From Cyanobacteria bacterium FACHB-DQ100 (GTDB taxonomy: Bacteria > Cyanobacteriota > Cyanobacteriia > Leptolyngbyales > Leptolyngbyaceae): a stretch of 64,000 nucleotides of DNA. The stretch covers positions 1,054,001 to 1,118,000 of the forward strand of contig JACJNW010000028.1 of the NCBI GenBank assembly GCA_014695195.1, given 5' to 3'. Each line of letters opens with the position of its first letter. Within the stretch, counting starts at the first letter, position 1. A program made the position numbers and the translations under genes. Of this stretch, positions 9,654 through 19,142 are shown in pieces. Below the pieces are notes generated by a model. The model searched no databases. It worked only from the letters and a program-made list of their open reading frames with translations, and was not told the origin of the DNA.

Positions 9654-10409
9654 ATGACACACGCGATTCAGTTCGACCAGGTTGAAAAGAGCTTCGGTGC
9701 GCTGCAAGTGCTAAAAGGTATTAGTGGCTATGTTGCTGCGGGCGAAGTGCTATCCATTATCGGGTCGTCGGGCTGCGGAAAAAGCACCTTACTACGCTGT
9801 TTAAATCGATTAGAAGTCATTGATCGGGGACGAATTGTGATCAATGAGCTAGAAATCTCGCGATCGAACCTCTCAAACCATGAATTAAAACAAGTTCGAT
9901 CGCGCATCGGCATGGTATTTCAGCAATTCAACCTCTTTCCACACCTCAGCGTTTTAGAAAATCTCACTCTAGCGCCACAGCAAGTCCTGAAACTATCGCG
10001 TCGAGACAGCATCGATCGGGCGCGATATTATCTCCAAGAAGTCGGACTCAGCGACAAAATCGATGTTTACCCCGAACAGCTTTCCGGTGGACAACGGCAG
10101 CGCGTTGCGATCGCCCGTAGCCTTTGTATGGAACCTCAAGCCATGCTGTTTGATGAACCGACCAGCGCCCTTGACCCCGAATTAGTCGGCGAAGTTCTAT
10201 CCGTTATGCACCGACTTGCAGAACGCGGAATGACGATGGTCGTGGTCACGCATGAAATTCAGTTTGCGCGAGAGGTGGCAAGTCGAGTGATGTTCCTCGA
10301 CCAAGGTCGCGTGATGGAAGAAGGATCAGCGCGAGAAGTCTTGACTAATCCGCAAAGCGATCGTTTAACCGCTTTCTTAAGCCGAATGCGCCAGGCTCAA
10401 ATCGCATGA
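9654..10409 (+). CDS. Amino-acid ABC transporter ATP-binding protein (GlnQ/HisP-like)
   Basis: This ~251-residue ATPase powers polar amino-acid import. Motifs are Walker [11 protein letters not shown]-loop [17 protein letters not shown], signature [15 protein letters not shown], Walker [14 protein letters not shown] and the switch histidine in VVTHEI. The [10 protein letters not shown] wording is characteristic of the polar-amino-acid subfamily. It is divergent from the fused binding-protein/permease at 8035-9555, with a ~100-bp shared promoter region, and most likely forms one transporter with it. An ATG at 9618 would add 12 residues and has an AAAGAGA stretch only two bases upstream; 9654 fits the family start better. 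Confidence 0.9.
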   Translation: MTHAIQFDQVEKSFGALQVLKGISGYVAAGEVLSIIGSSGCGKSTLLRCLNRLEVIDRGRIVINELEISRSNLSNHELKQVRSRIGMVFQQFNLFPHLSVLENLTLAPQQVLKLSRRDSIDRARYYLQEVGLSDKIDVYPEQLSGGQRQRVAIARSLCMEPQAMLFDEPTSALDPELVGEVLSVMHRLAERGMTMVVVTHEIQFAREVASRVMFLDQGRVMEEGSAREVLTNPQSDRLTAFLSRMRQAQIA

Positions 10410-10498
10410 AGACGGATATCCCTACACGAATTAGATGATCTTCTGAGAGTTTAGTTTTATGTTAGGGAGTGGTCGCGCAATTTTCTGAGGAAATCATT

Positions 10499-11296
10499 AT
10501 GCTAGAGCTATATCAATTTGAAATGTCGCATTTTGCAGAAAAGGTGCGATTGATTCTTGACTATAAAGGCTTGCCTTATCGCAAAATAGAAGTGACACCG
10601 GGAATCGGACAAATTGAACTCTTTCAACTGTCAGGACAGCGCAAAGTTCCCGTACTCAAAGACGGCAGCGAGATTATTCCAGATTCCACAGCGATCGCGG
10701 AATATCTCGATCGAAAATATCCCGAAAAGCCAACTATCCCAACCGATCCGAAGCAAAAAGGACAAGTCTTACTGATAGAACAATGGGCAGACGAATCACT
10801 GGCGATCAATGCGCGTAAAGGTTTGATCGGTTCACTTTCACAAAATCAAAGCTTCCGCACCGCTGTTCTACCCGCTTCAACACCAGATTTATTGAAGAAC
10901 TTAGTCGGCGCAATTCCAGGTGAATTTCTCGGTGTACTCGGATCGGGTGTTGGCATGGGGCCTGATGCTGTGAAAGAAGCAACAGACGCACTAAAACGCA
11001 GCTTCACCGCCCTTTCCCTCATCCTAATGGAGCAACCTTATTTAGTCGGAGACAGTCCAACTTTGGCAGACTTTGCAGTTGCTGGATTATCAATGTACGC
11101 CAAATTTCCGATCGGGGGCTATCTAGATATTCCAGCATCGCTTAAGGGTAAAGGTGTTGCGGGCATTGCCGACGTTAGCATTTTCGATCCATTCTTCAAC
11201 TGGCGCGACAAGCTCTACACTGATTTCCGCAAAGTTTCTGTCAGTAGCTATACATCCCCAGGTGGCTCAGCTCCAACCTCAATTAATATCGAGTAG
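10499..11296 (+). CDS. Glutathione S-transferase family protein
   Basis: This 265-residue protein has a thioredoxin-fold GST N-terminal domain (MLELYQFEMSHFAEKVRLIL, then RKVPVLKDGSEIIPDSTAIAEYLD with the cis-Pro and Glu-Ser glutathione contact) and an all-helical C-terminal domain with PYLVGDSPTLADFAVAG. It probably works in detoxification or redox repair in the cytosol. The ATG at 10499 is preceded by a GAGG ribosome-binding site at 10487-10490, which decides against the upstream GTG at 10469. The GST tail beyond ~residue 225 is longer than usual. Substrate unknown. Confidence 0.85.
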   Translation: MLELYQFEMSHFAEKVRLILDYKGLPYRKIEVTPGIGQIELFQLSGQRKVPVLKDGSEIIPDSTAIAEYLDRKYPEKPTIPTDPKQKGQVLLIEQWADESLAINARKGLIGSLSQNQSFRTAVLPASTPDLLKNLVGAIPGEFLGVLGSGVGMGPDAVKEATDALKRSFTALSLILMEQPYLVGDSPTLADFAVAGLSMYAKFPIGGYLDIPASLKGKGVAGIADVSIFDPFFNWRDKLYTDFRKVSVSSYTSPGGSAPTSINIE

Positions 11297-11376
11297 AGCG
11301 ATTGCTCGTCAGGCTTCTTAGGTTGCCTAGATCGATTTTGCCTGACTGTGCAGGGAGAAAACACGGGTTCATCACC

Positions 11377-11590
11377 GCAGTCTACTGTTAATTTAGACTA
11401 AAATTCGGTACTTTCTGTGAGGGGATTCCCTCTTCGGATGATCGACAATGGGCTTAAATCTGAGGAACGCGATCGGAGACGCTAAGCAACTAGGGGGCAA
11501 CTAAGCTTGTTTAGTCTATCCGGCTAAAAGCGTCCTTACAGGTAGACTGCCTGACTCTGGGGGCTTTTAAGAGTCAGGCAATTTTTTCCA
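11377..11590 (+). ncRNA. Structured non-coding RNA candidate, 6S-like architecture, with terminator
   Basis: No convincing gene covers this stretch, but it holds nested long-range complementarity. GCAGTCTAC (11377-11385) pairs with GTAGACTGC (11542-11550), and inside it TAGACTAAA (11394-11402) pairs with TTTAGTCTA (11510-11518). Local hairpins sit inside, for example GAGGG/CCCTC near 11419-11432. A strong terminator follows at 11548-11588. A ~175-nt rod closed by its own ends with a central open region is the shape of 6S RNA, which binds RNA polymerase holoenzyme. Size and shape agree, but I cannot align it to known 6S sequences. A leader or riboswitch is the alternative. It lies upstream of ndhF. 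Confidence 0.5.
11548..11588 (+). terminator. Strong rho-independent terminator
   Basis: An 11-bp perfect stem, TGCCTGACTCT (11548-11558) with AGAGTCAGGCA (11570-11580), is followed by A and six T residues. It shares three bases with the closing helix of the RNA candidate, so the two structures could compete or the terminator tail could be trimmed. Confidence 0.85.
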
Positions 11591-12129
11591 TTTCTTCAAC
11601 AAGCCCTATCGCCGATCTAAAATCCTTCACGAATTGTACAGGTGTTTCGTTTGACTTTGAACGCTCCAAAGCTTTGGTCAAACAATCATACTTCGTGTGA
11701 GCCAGAGGCAACAGTATTTGCGGGTGATTTGCGGGTGAACTCAGCAGGTGAAAGGTTTCGAGCAGACTGGAAAAATCTTCGTCTGTCGTCGCTGCATTTA
11801 AACCATATCCGATCGCCGCTTTTGCAACCAGATTTTGAATTAGTCACTTCGATTAATTGTTCGATTGACTGAATGATCGCGATCGCCTCATCGCTGGCTT
11901 ACAATTCGCTCTCTAGACTGATTCGCTCGATTTTGTGCCAAATTGTTAAGAGAACCTGCCTCTTTTTCCCCACTTAATGCAGATGTTGTCTATAAACAAA
12001 TTGGAAATCCTGGATCATAGAGACTCATAACGTCATTTAAAGTCAACGACTTTGAATCCAGAATGACTCAGAGATGCCGAAATTGACTACTCTGGTAATG
12101 TAAAGAACTCTTAACTTTAGGCGCGAGTG
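11591..12129. other. Intergenic region upstream of ndhF
   Basis: No credible gene is seen. On the minus strand a frame without ATG is open from about 11850 down to a stop at 11574 (about 90 codons), with protein-like composition (AAIGYGLNAATTDEDFSSLL); a one-base frameshift would extend it. It may be a decayed gene. The 3' part (11880-12129) probably holds the ndhF promoter, but I cannot assign boxes. Confidence 0.3.
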
Positions 12130-14208
12130 ATGGAACCGATATATCAGTACGCCTGGCTCATTCCCGTTCTGCCATTGGCAGGGGCGATGCTTGTGGGTTT
12201 AGGGCTGATCACCTTTAACAAGGATGTCAACAAGCTCAGAAAAGCGAACTCTATCTTCATCGTGTCCTTGATTGGCGCGGCGATGACCTATGCGTTTGCT
12301 CTATTCTGGAGCCAGTATCAAGGACACGAACCTTATACACAATCGATCGAGTGGGCAGCAGCCGGAGACTTCCATCTGTCGATGGGATACGTCATCGATC
12401 CCCTGTCCTCGCTGATGCTCGTGATCGTGACCACTGTAGCTTTTCTGGTGATGATCTATACCGATGGCTACATGGCGCACGATCCAGGCTATGTACGTTT
12501 TTATGCTTATTTGAGCCTATTCAGTTCCTCGATGTTGGGCTTGGTTATCAGTCCGAATCTGGTACAGGTCTACATCTTCTGGGAATTGGTGGGGATGTGT
12601 TCATATCTGCTGATCGGCTTTTGGTTTTACCGCAAGGCGGCGGCAGATGCTTGTCAGAAAGCGTTTGTCACCAACCGAGTCGGTGACTTTGGCTTGCTGC
12701 TTGGGATTTTGGGTCTGTACTGGTCTACCCGCAGCTTCGAGTTTAATGAAGCTGGGGCACGACTCCAGGACATGGTCGCAACCGGATCGCTGAGCGGTTT
12801 CGTTGCCGCATTGTTTGCGATTTTGATCTTCCTAGGTCCTGTGGCGAAGTCGGCACAGTTTCCGCTGCACGTCTGGTTACCGGATGCGATGGAAGGCCCG
12901 ACTCCGATTTCAGCCCTGATTCACGCAGCAACGATGGTGGCAGCAGGAGTATTCCTGATTGCGCGAATGTTCCCGGTGTTCGAGGGCATTCCGGCGGTGA
13001 TGAATACGATCGCTTGGACGGGTTGTTTTACGGCATTTTTGGGCGCGTCGATCGCGATTACCCAGAACGACATCAAGAAGGGCTTGGCGTATTCCACAAT
13101 GTCGCAGTTGGGCTACATGGTGATGGCAATGGGCGTTGGAGCCTATAGCGCGGGACTATTTCACCTGATGACCCATGCTTACTTTAAGGCGATGCTGTTT
13201 TTGGGATCGGGATCGGTGATTCATGGCATGGAAGCGGTTGTCGGACATGATCCGGTGTATGCCCAAGACATGAGAATGATGGGCGGTTTGCGGAAATATA
13301 TGCCCGTCACCGCGACTACCTTCTTGATTGGAACATTGGCGATTTGTGGAATTCCGCCGTTTGCTGGCTTCTGGTCTAAAGATGAAATCCTTGGCTCGAC
13401 GTTTGCCGTAAATCCGATCATGTGGGCGATCGCTTGGGGAACTGCCGGGATCACTGCTTTTTATATGTTCCGGATGTACTTCAGCACGTTTGAAGGCGAG
13501 TTCCGGGGCACAAATGCCGCTATGAAGCAAACGCTCAAAAACGAACAGCTTCAAATGGCAGGATTAGCATTTGGGCCAGGGGCAATGGATCCGCGTGAAC
13601 TGACGATGGAAGCTCCAGGCGAAGAAGTTGATCCTGGCAACGACGAACATCACAGCCACGAACCGCACGAATCGCCGATCACGATGACGTTACCGTTGAT
13701 GATTCTCGCGGTTCCGTCGGTGCTGATTGGCTTAGTCGGAACGCCGTTTGCCAACTACTTTGAACACTTTATCCACGCTCCGAGTGAAGCGGTTCAAGTG
13801 GCGGCGGAAGCAGGCGAAGAAAGCCTGACGGAGTTCCTGATTATGGGTGGAAACTCCGTCGGGATCGCGCTGATTGGAATTACGTTAGCCTCGCTGATCT
13901 ACCTCCGAGGCAAGATCGATTCAAGTGCGATCGCCGAAAAGATCCCTGCTCTCTATCGCCTCTCGAAAAACAAATGGTACTTCGATGAAATTTACAACGA
14001 AGTCTTTGTTCAAGGGAGCCGTCGTCTGGCGCGTCAAGTCCTGGAAGTCGATTCCAAAGTCGTCGATGGTGTGGTGAACCTTGCAGGTTTAGTCACGTTG
14101 CTGACAGGCGAAGGACTGAAATACTTTGAAAACGGTCGCGCTCAATTCTACGCGCTGATCATTTTCGTGGCGGTTCTAGGATTGGTGGTCTTCTCCGGTG
14201 TGACCTGA
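12130..14208 (+). CDS. ndhF: NAD(P)H-quinone oxidoreductase subunit 5 (NdhF)
   Basis: This 692-residue integral membrane subunit is an antiporter-like proton channel of the NDH-1L complex in thylakoid membranes, which serves respiration and cyclic electron flow around photosystem I. It has the ND5 signatures FWELVGMCSYLLIGFW, RVGDFGLLLGILGLYW, PLHVWLPDAMEGPTPISALIHAATMVAAG and FKAMLFLGSGSVIHGM. A hydrophilic stretch near residues 465-520 rich in His and Glu precedes the C-terminal amphipathic part, normal for this subunit. The start is a GTG-ATG pair; the ATG at 12130 matches the family N-terminus MEPIYQYAWLIP. ndhD follows after 150 bp, as usual for the F1/D1 pair. Confidence 0.97.
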   Translation: MEPIYQYAWLIPVLPLAGAMLVGLGLITFNKDVNKLRKANSIFIVSLIGAAMTYAFALFWSQYQGHEPYTQSIEWAAAGDFHLSMGYVIDPLSSLMLVIVTTVAFLVMIYTDGYMAHDPGYVRFYAYLSLFSSSMLGLVISPNLVQVYIFWELVGMCSYLLIGFWFYRKAAADACQKAFVTNRVGDFGLLLGILGLYWSTRSFEFNEAGARLQDMVATGSLSGFVAALFAILIFLGPVAKSAQFPLHVWLPDAMEGPTPISALIHAATMVAAGVFLIARMFPVFEGIPAVMNTIAWTGCFTAFLGASIAITQNDIKKGLAYSTMSQLGYMVMAMGVGAYSAGLFHLMTHAYFKAMLFLGSGSVIHGMEAVVGHDPVYAQDMRMMGGLRKYMPVTATTFLIGTLAICGIPPFAGFWSKDEILGSTFAVNPIMWAIAWGTAGITAFYMFRMYFSTFEGEFRGTNAAMKQTLKNEQLQMAGLAFGPGAMDPRELTMEAPGEEVDPGNDEHHSHEPHESPITMTLPLMILAVPSVLIGLVGTPFANYFEHFIHAPSEAVQVAAEAGEESLTEFLIMGGNSVGIALIGITLASLIYLRGKIDSSAIAEKIPALYRLSKNKWYFDEIYNEVFVQGSRRLARQVLEVDSKVVDGVVNLAGLVTLLTGEGLKYFENGRAQFYALIIFVAVLGLVVFSGVT

Positions 14209-14224
14209 TTCAATCATCCTTCTC

Positions 14225-14246
14225 AGGGTGGGGGCGACCTCACCCT
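14225..14246 (+). terminator. Hairpin between ndhF and ndhD
   Basis: AGGGTG (14225-14230) pairs with CACCCT (14241-14246) with only TTT after it. It is likely a leaky attenuator or processing site within the ndhF-ndhD transcript rather than a full stop. Confidence 0.4.
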
Positions 14247-14357
14247 TTCATCTGAAGACTCTGTTACGATTTCTTATTTTCAATAAGAACCGTCTAGGAT
14301 CGTCCTATTACTCCCCGCGTGTTATCTTCACCGCAGTATAAACAAAACTTAACAGTA

Positions 14358-15932
14358 ATGATTGAGAACTTTCCCTGGTTGACTACGATCATTTTGTTTC
14401 CGATCGTGGCTTCCCTTGCAATCCCCTTCCTGCCCGACAAAGACGGAAAAACCGTCCGCTGGTACTCCCTCGTTGTCGGTCTGATTGATTTTCTGCTAAT
14501 CGTTTACACCTTCTACACCCAGTACGATTTCTCCAACCCAGAAATGCAGTTGGTGGAGCGTTATGCCTGGGTTCCTCAAATCGACCTGAATTGGTCAGTC
14601 GGAGCCGATGGTCTGTCGATGCCGTTGATTATTCTGACTGGGTTTATTACAACGCTGGCAATTCTGGCGGCTTGGCCCGTTACCTTCAAGCCTCGCCTGT
14701 TCTACTTCCTGATGCTGGTGATGTATGGCGGGCAGATCGCCGTCTTTGCCGTCCAGGATATGCTGTTATTCTTCCTATCATGGGAACTTGAACTCGTTCC
14801 AATCTACTTTCTGCTTTCGATTTGGGGCGGAAAAAAACGGCTGTATGCCGCGACGAAGTTCATTCTCTACACGGCAGGCGGTTCGCTGTTTATCTTAGTT
14901 GCTGCTTTGGCAATGGCATTCTATGGGGATAGCCCCACCTTTGATATGCAAACCTTGGCGCACAGGCAGTTCCCGCTGACGTTTCAGTTGTGGATTTATG
15001 CGGCGTTCTTGATCGCGTATGCCGTGAAGCTGCCGATTATTCCGTTACATACCTGGTTGCCCGATGCTCACGGTGAAGCAACAGCTCCGGTGCATATGTT
15101 GCTGGCTGGAATTCTCTTAAAGATGGGCGGATATGCGCTGATTCGCATGAACGCGGAAATGCTGCCTGCGGCTCATGCGATCGTTGCCCCGGCGCTGGTC
15201 ATCCTCGGTGTCGTCAACATCATTTACGCAGCGTTGACCTCATTCGCTCAGCGCAACCTCAAACGCAAGATCGCTTACTCTTCGATTTCGCACATGGGCT
15301 TTGTGCTGATCGGGATCGCATCGTTTACCGATCTTGGTTTGAGTGGTGCGGTGCTGCAAATGGTGTCGCATGGTTTGATCGGAGCGAGTCTGTTCTTCCT
15401 GGTGGGTGCGACTTACGATCGGACTCACACCCTAATGCTCGATGAAATGGGCGGTGTCGGTAAGCAGATGCCGAAAATCTTCTCGATGTTTACTGCTTGC
15501 TCGTTGGCATCGTTGGCGCTCCCTGGAATGAGCGGATTTGTGGCAGAACTGATGGTCTTCGTCGGATTTGCGACCAGTGACGCTTATAGCTTGCCCTTCC
15601 GGGTGATTGTGGTCGGTTTGGCAGCAATTGGTGTAATTCTGACTCCGATCTATCTGCTCTCGATGCTGCGTGAGATCTTCTACGGGCCAGAGAACAAGGA
15701 ACTGACCTCGCACGAAGTTCTGATTGATGCAGAACCCCGCGAAGTCTTCATTATTGCTTCGTTGCTGGTTCCGATCATTGGCATCGGGTTCTATCCAAAG
15801 ATGCTGACGCAGATCTATGACTCGAAAACGCTGCAATTGACGGCGCGTTTACGTGATGAGGTGCCGACGTTGGCAAATCGTAAGGCAGATACGATCGCGG
15901 CTCAAGCCACGACTGCTCCTGCGCTTCGATAA
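14358..15932 (+). CDS. ndhD: NAD(P)H-quinone oxidoreductase subunit 4 (NdhD)
   Basis: This 524-residue proton-pumping membrane subunit (ND4-like) partners NdhF in NDH-1. Family motifs include [62 protein letters not shown] and [17 protein letters not shown]. The N-terminus [20 protein letters not shown] is typical of cyanobacterial NdhD1, so I start at the ATG 14358 and not at the GTG 14319. About 14 hydrophobic segments are present. Pairing with an ndhF1-type gene suggests the respiratory NDH-1L form rather than the CO2-uptake forms, which carry chp genes nearby. Confidence 0.96.
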   Translation: MIENFPWLTTIILFPIVASLAIPFLPDKDGKTVRWYSLVVGLIDFLLIVYTFYTQYDFSNPEMQLVERYAWVPQIDLNWSVGADGLSMPLIILTGFITTLAILAAWPVTFKPRLFYFLMLVMYGGQIAVFAVQDMLLFFLSWELELVPIYFLLSIWGGKKRLYAATKFILYTAGGSLFILVAALAMAFYGDSPTFDMQTLAHRQFPLTFQLWIYAAFLIAYAVKLPIIPLHTWLPDAHGEATAPVHMLLAGILLKMGGYALIRMNAEMLPAAHAIVAPALVILGVVNIIYAALTSFAQRNLKRKIAYSSISHMGFVLIGIASFTDLGLSGAVLQMVSHGLIGASLFFLVGATYDRTHTLMLDEMGGVGKQMPKIFSMFTACSLASLALPGMSGFVAELMVFVGFATSDAYSLPFRVIVVGLAAIGVILTPIYLLSMLREIFYGPENKELTSHEVLIDAEPREVFIIASLLVPIIGIGFYPKMLTQIYDSKTLQLTARLRDEVPTLANRKADTIAAQATTAPALR

Positions 15933-15949
15933 CTCATCTTGATTCACTC

Positions 15950-15985
15950 AAAAATCCGACTTCTTGAAAGAGGTCGGATTTTTTG
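15950..15985 (+). terminator. Rho-independent terminator after ndhD
   Basis: AAAATCCGAC (from 15951) pairs with GTCGGATTTT across a short purine-rich loop and ends in T6. Flanking A and T runs mean it could also act on the minus strand for aspS, which converges from the right. Confidence 0.85.
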
Positions 15986-16134
15986 TACTCACAATTTTGG
16001 TATTCGGCGCATATCTAGGGAAATTAATCAGGCTTAGGCGCGATCGTCCCTCGCAATCCCGCAGATTTTCAAATCTATCTGATTCCAGTGCTTTCGATCG
16101 CCGGCGTAAGCAGCTAGACGCTTCAACCGAAGAC

Positions 16135-17931
16135 TCAAGATGCACCGGGTTTGGGCTTCACAGTAGACGCAACGTGCAACTCTTTCAATTGTTTGTCATC
16201 AACGCTAGAAGGAGCGCTGGTGAGTAAACAACGCGCTTGCTGTGTTTTCGGGAAGGCAATCACATCGCGAATCGACTCTTCACCGGATAACAGCATCACC
16301 CAGCGATCGATGCCATAAGCCAATCCCCCATGAGGCGGTGCGCCATATTCAAACGCTTCGAGCAAGAAGCCAAATTTATTTTGGGCTTCTTCGGCAGAAA
16401 TGCCGATCGTTTCAAACACTTTCGCTTGTAGTTCAGGCTGATGAATCCGCACACTACCGCCGCCCACTTCAAACCCGTTAAAGGCTAAGTCGTATGCCTG
16501 AGCGCGAGCGTTTTTGAGGTCATCGACATCATCGGGGTGCGGTGCGGTAAAGGGATGGTGCAGCGCTTCTAAGCGTTTCTCATCGGCATTCCACTCGAAC
16601 ATCGGGAAATCGACCACCCAAAGCAAGTTCATCTTGTCGGGATCAATCATGCCGAGTTCGTTGCCGAGATACTGACGTAAGCGATCGAGTGTTTTATTGA
16701 CCGTTGCCGCATCGCCTGCTGCAAACAATAACAAATGTCCCGGTTTTGCTGCGGTGCGGGTGAGAATTTCCTGCTTCTGAGCGTCGCTGAGGTTGTCTTT
16801 GATAGCTCCGATCGTATCAATCTCGCCGTCTTCGCGAACCCGAATGTATGCAAGTCCCCGCGCTCCAGCTTCTGAGGCTTCTTTGAACACATCGCCACCG
16901 GGCTTAATTCGTACATTCGAGATTGCATCATTACCGTTGGGAATCGGTAGGATTTTCACTAATCCGCCTTTTTTCACTGCATCCGCAAAGACTTTGAAGC
17001 CGCAGTCTTGTACCACATCAGACACATTCACAAGCTCTAAACCGAATCGAGTATCCGGCTTGTCGCTACCGTAGCGATCCATTGCTTCTGCATAGGTCAA
17101 ACGCGGGAATGGACGCGGGATTTCAACACCTTTGATCGTCTTGATAATGTGACAAACCAGCCTTTCATTGAGATCCAGAATCTCATCCTGGGTCATAAAG
17201 CTCATTTCCATATCAAGCTGCGTAAATTCAGGCTGACGTTCTGCCCGCAAGTCCTCATCGCGGAAGCATCGAGCGATTTGATAATAGCGATCGAGTCCCG
17301 ACACCATCAACAATTGCTTAAATAGCTGTGGCGACTGAGGCAAGGCAAACCATTCACCCGGATTTACCCGCGATGGAACCAGATAATCCCGCGCTCCTTC
17401 TGGGGTCGATCGCGTCAAAATTGGCGTTTCCACTTCGACAAAGCCTTCTGTATCTTCGAGGAATCGTCGCATCGATTTGATTAACTGATGCCGCAGTTGC
17501 AGATTGCGACTCATGCGATCGCGTCTCAAGTCCAGATAGCGATATCTTAGCCGTAACTCTTCGCGCACCGATTCGCTGTCTGCGGCAGACACTTGGAATG
17601 GTAGCTGCTTGCGAACGCTGTTGAGAATTTCAATTTCGTCAGCGTAGATTTCGATTTCGCCAGTTGGAATCTTGGGATTGAGTGATTCATCTGGACGCTT
17701 GGTGACTCGTCCGACGATTTTGATCACATATTCATTTCGCAGATCGCCTGCTGCTTTGTAAGAATTTGGAGTGCGTTCGGGATCGCTAACGATTTGCACA
17801 ATGCCTTCACGATCGCGCAGATCAATAAAAATCACATACCCGTGGTCGCGTCGGCGATCAACCCATCCGAAAAGAGTGACCGTTTCACCAATGTTGCTCG
17901 CTCGAAGTTGACCACAGTACAGGGTACGCAT
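16135..17931 (-). CDS. aspS: Aspartyl-tRNA synthetase, bacterial type
   Basis: This 598-residue class II synthetase charges tRNA-Asp. It has an N-terminal OB-fold anticodon-binding domain ([22 protein letters not shown]), motif 2 in [19 protein letters not shown], a bacterial GAD insertion domain around residues 300-420, and motif 3 in [17 protein letters not shown]. Length is normal for bacterial AspRS. Whether it is discriminating or also makes Asp-tRNA-Asn cannot be told without finding asnS or gatCAB elsewhere. It converges on ndhD; 150 bp between the stop codon and the ndhD terminator hold nothing else. Confidence 0.96.
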   Translation of the reverse strand: MRTLYCGQLRASNIGETVTLFGWVDRRRDHGYVIFIDLRDREGIVQIVSDPERTPNSYKAAGDLRNEYVIKIVGRVTKRPDESLNPKIPTGEIEIYADEIEILNSVRKQLPFQVSAADSESVREELRLRYRYLDLRRDRMSRNLQLRHQLIKSMRRFLEDTEGFVEVETPILTRSTPEGARDYLVPSRVNPGEWFALPQSPQLFKQLLMVSGLDRYYQIARCFRDEDLRAERQPEFTQLDMEMSFMTQDEILDLNERLVCHIIKTIKGVEIPRPFPRLTYAEAMDRYGSDKPDTRFGLELVNVSDVVQDCGFKVFADAVKKGGLVKILPIPNGNDAISNVRIKPGGDVFKEASEAGARGLAYIRVREDGEIDTIGAIKDNLSDAQKQEILTRTAAKPGHLLLFAAGDAATVNKTLDRLRQYLGNELGMIDPDKMNLLWVVDFPMFEWNADEKRLEALHHPFTAPHPDDVDDLKNARAQAYDLAFNGFEVGGGSVRIHQPELQAKVFETIGISAEEAQNKFGFLLEAFEYGAPPHGGLAYGIDRWVMLLSGEESIRDVIAFPKTQQARCLLTSAPSSVDDKQLKELHVASTVKPKPGAS

Positions 17932-18150
17932 ATCGCTTGAAAAGAGGGTTAAAAATTAGAAAACCTCCTAATTATGCCGTATTCACGACACAATCGCGAT
18001 CGATATTTCGAGCAATGTTTTTCGGCTCAATCATGACTTCGGCAAGGTCGGAAATTACAGAATGCAACAACCTCCCGAAATCTCTCCGATTTAGCAGTAT
18101 AAGAGATAGTGCTTTTGCTCTATGTAAAAGTGGTGTTTGGTAGAAATAGC

Positions 18151-19032
18151 ATGATTAAAACCCTGAAATATCTTCCTGTAGTTGCTTTATCGATCGTTCT
18201 AACGGGTGGCGCAACGAAGGGGCTGACTGCCCAAACTACTAGAAGTCAAGCTTTATTGATAGCTCAAAACCAGTCCCTTGATCGATCAGACATTAATCAA
18301 GTGATTGATTTTTACGAATGGGTGTTTAGAGCAAAATTTACGCCTGCACAGCGCAGTGAATTTCAATCCATTACATTAAACCGCTTTAACCAAGATCCAG
18401 CAGGAACTAAAAAAAGCATTGACGAACTCATTGCCAATTACACAGAAGTCATTGCTCAACCTGAAGCAGCACAAAGCCGAGTGCGCCAGGGATTCACGCA
18501 GGAATTTGTCGAGCAATTGCGAAAATTGCCGAACGATGCCGAAGCCAAGCTTTTGCTGTCTGTTTACGAAAGTGCAAACTCGCAAACGGCTTCAACTCAG
18601 CCAGAAGGCTCGGCGGAAGGTGTTGGCAATGTTTCGACTCTCACGGGTAAATGGGTTTGGGCACGTACCGGAAGCGGCACGTATACTCAGGGCGGTGCGT
18701 ATTTGGGGGCGAACGGCTCACGATTCACCTATCAATTTCAGCCGAATGGAACCGTTGAGTTTACTGGAATTATGAATGTTATGAGCGGTGGCTGCAATCA
18801 GCAAATTTTCCAGTCTCGAAAAGGAAGAGTGCGGCTCAGTGGCAGTACATTGACGATTAATTGGTCTCCGGGAACCTTTACTCGTGACTTTTCCTGTGAC
18901 AGCGCAAACAACTACACGAAAACTGTACCCGCCGAAAACGAAACTTATCAGGTAAGATTCAAAGCTGATGTAGGACAGAGACAGCTTTGCTTAACCAGAA
19001 AGGATGAAACCTGTTACAGTCCGACAAACTAG
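18151..19032 (+). CDS. Exported protein of unknown function with C-terminal beta-rich domain
   Basis: I do not recognise this 293-residue protein. The ATG at 18151 gives a clear signal peptide (MIKTLKYLPVVALSIVLTGG, cleavage probably after LTAQ). Residues ~35-140 are helical and polar (DRSDINQVIDFYEWVFRAKFTPAQR), resembling a helical domain seen in other cyanobacterial exported proteins. Residues ~160-293 look like a small beta barrel: LTGKWVWARTGSGTY, FTYQFQPNGTVEFTGIM and RLSGSTLTINWSPG, with three or four cysteines, similar to lipocalin-like fold wording. It is probably periplasmic. The region 17932-18150 before it shows no gene. Confidence 0.7.
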   Translation: MIKTLKYLPVVALSIVLTGGATKGLTAQTTRSQALLIAQNQSLDRSDINQVIDFYEWVFRAKFTPAQRSEFQSITLNRFNQDPAGTKKSIDELIANYTEVIAQPEAAQSRVRQGFTQEFVEQLRKLPNDAEAKLLLSVYESANSQTASTQPEGSAEGVGNVSTLTGKWVWARTGSGTYTQGGAYLGANGSRFTYQFQPNGTVEFTGIMNVMSGGCNQQIFQSRKGRVRLSGSTLTINWSPGTFTRDFSCDSANNYTKTVPAENETYQVRFKADVGQRQLCLTRKDETCYSPTN

Positions 19033-19142
19033 AACAGCAAATAACATTTGTGAGGGCAGAGCAGCACGATCGAGCTTTAGGTAGTAAACTCGTTCTTGCT
19101 GCTTATCGTGAATTCTTTTGTGAATTCTTTGTTGTGAATCCT

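Noticed and set aside
11574-11850. Minus-strand open frame of about 90 codons with protein-like composition
   Set aside because: It lacks an ATG, overlaps the RNA terminator and resembles no family I know; kept only as a possible remnant.
11642-11872. 76-codon plus-strand frame in the ndhF upstream region
   Set aside because: It opposes a longer minus-strand open frame, and neither looks convincing; no start signal was seen.
15964-16227. 87-codon plus-strand frame between ndhD and aspS
   Set aside because: It begins inside the ndhD terminator and runs antisense to the end of aspS.
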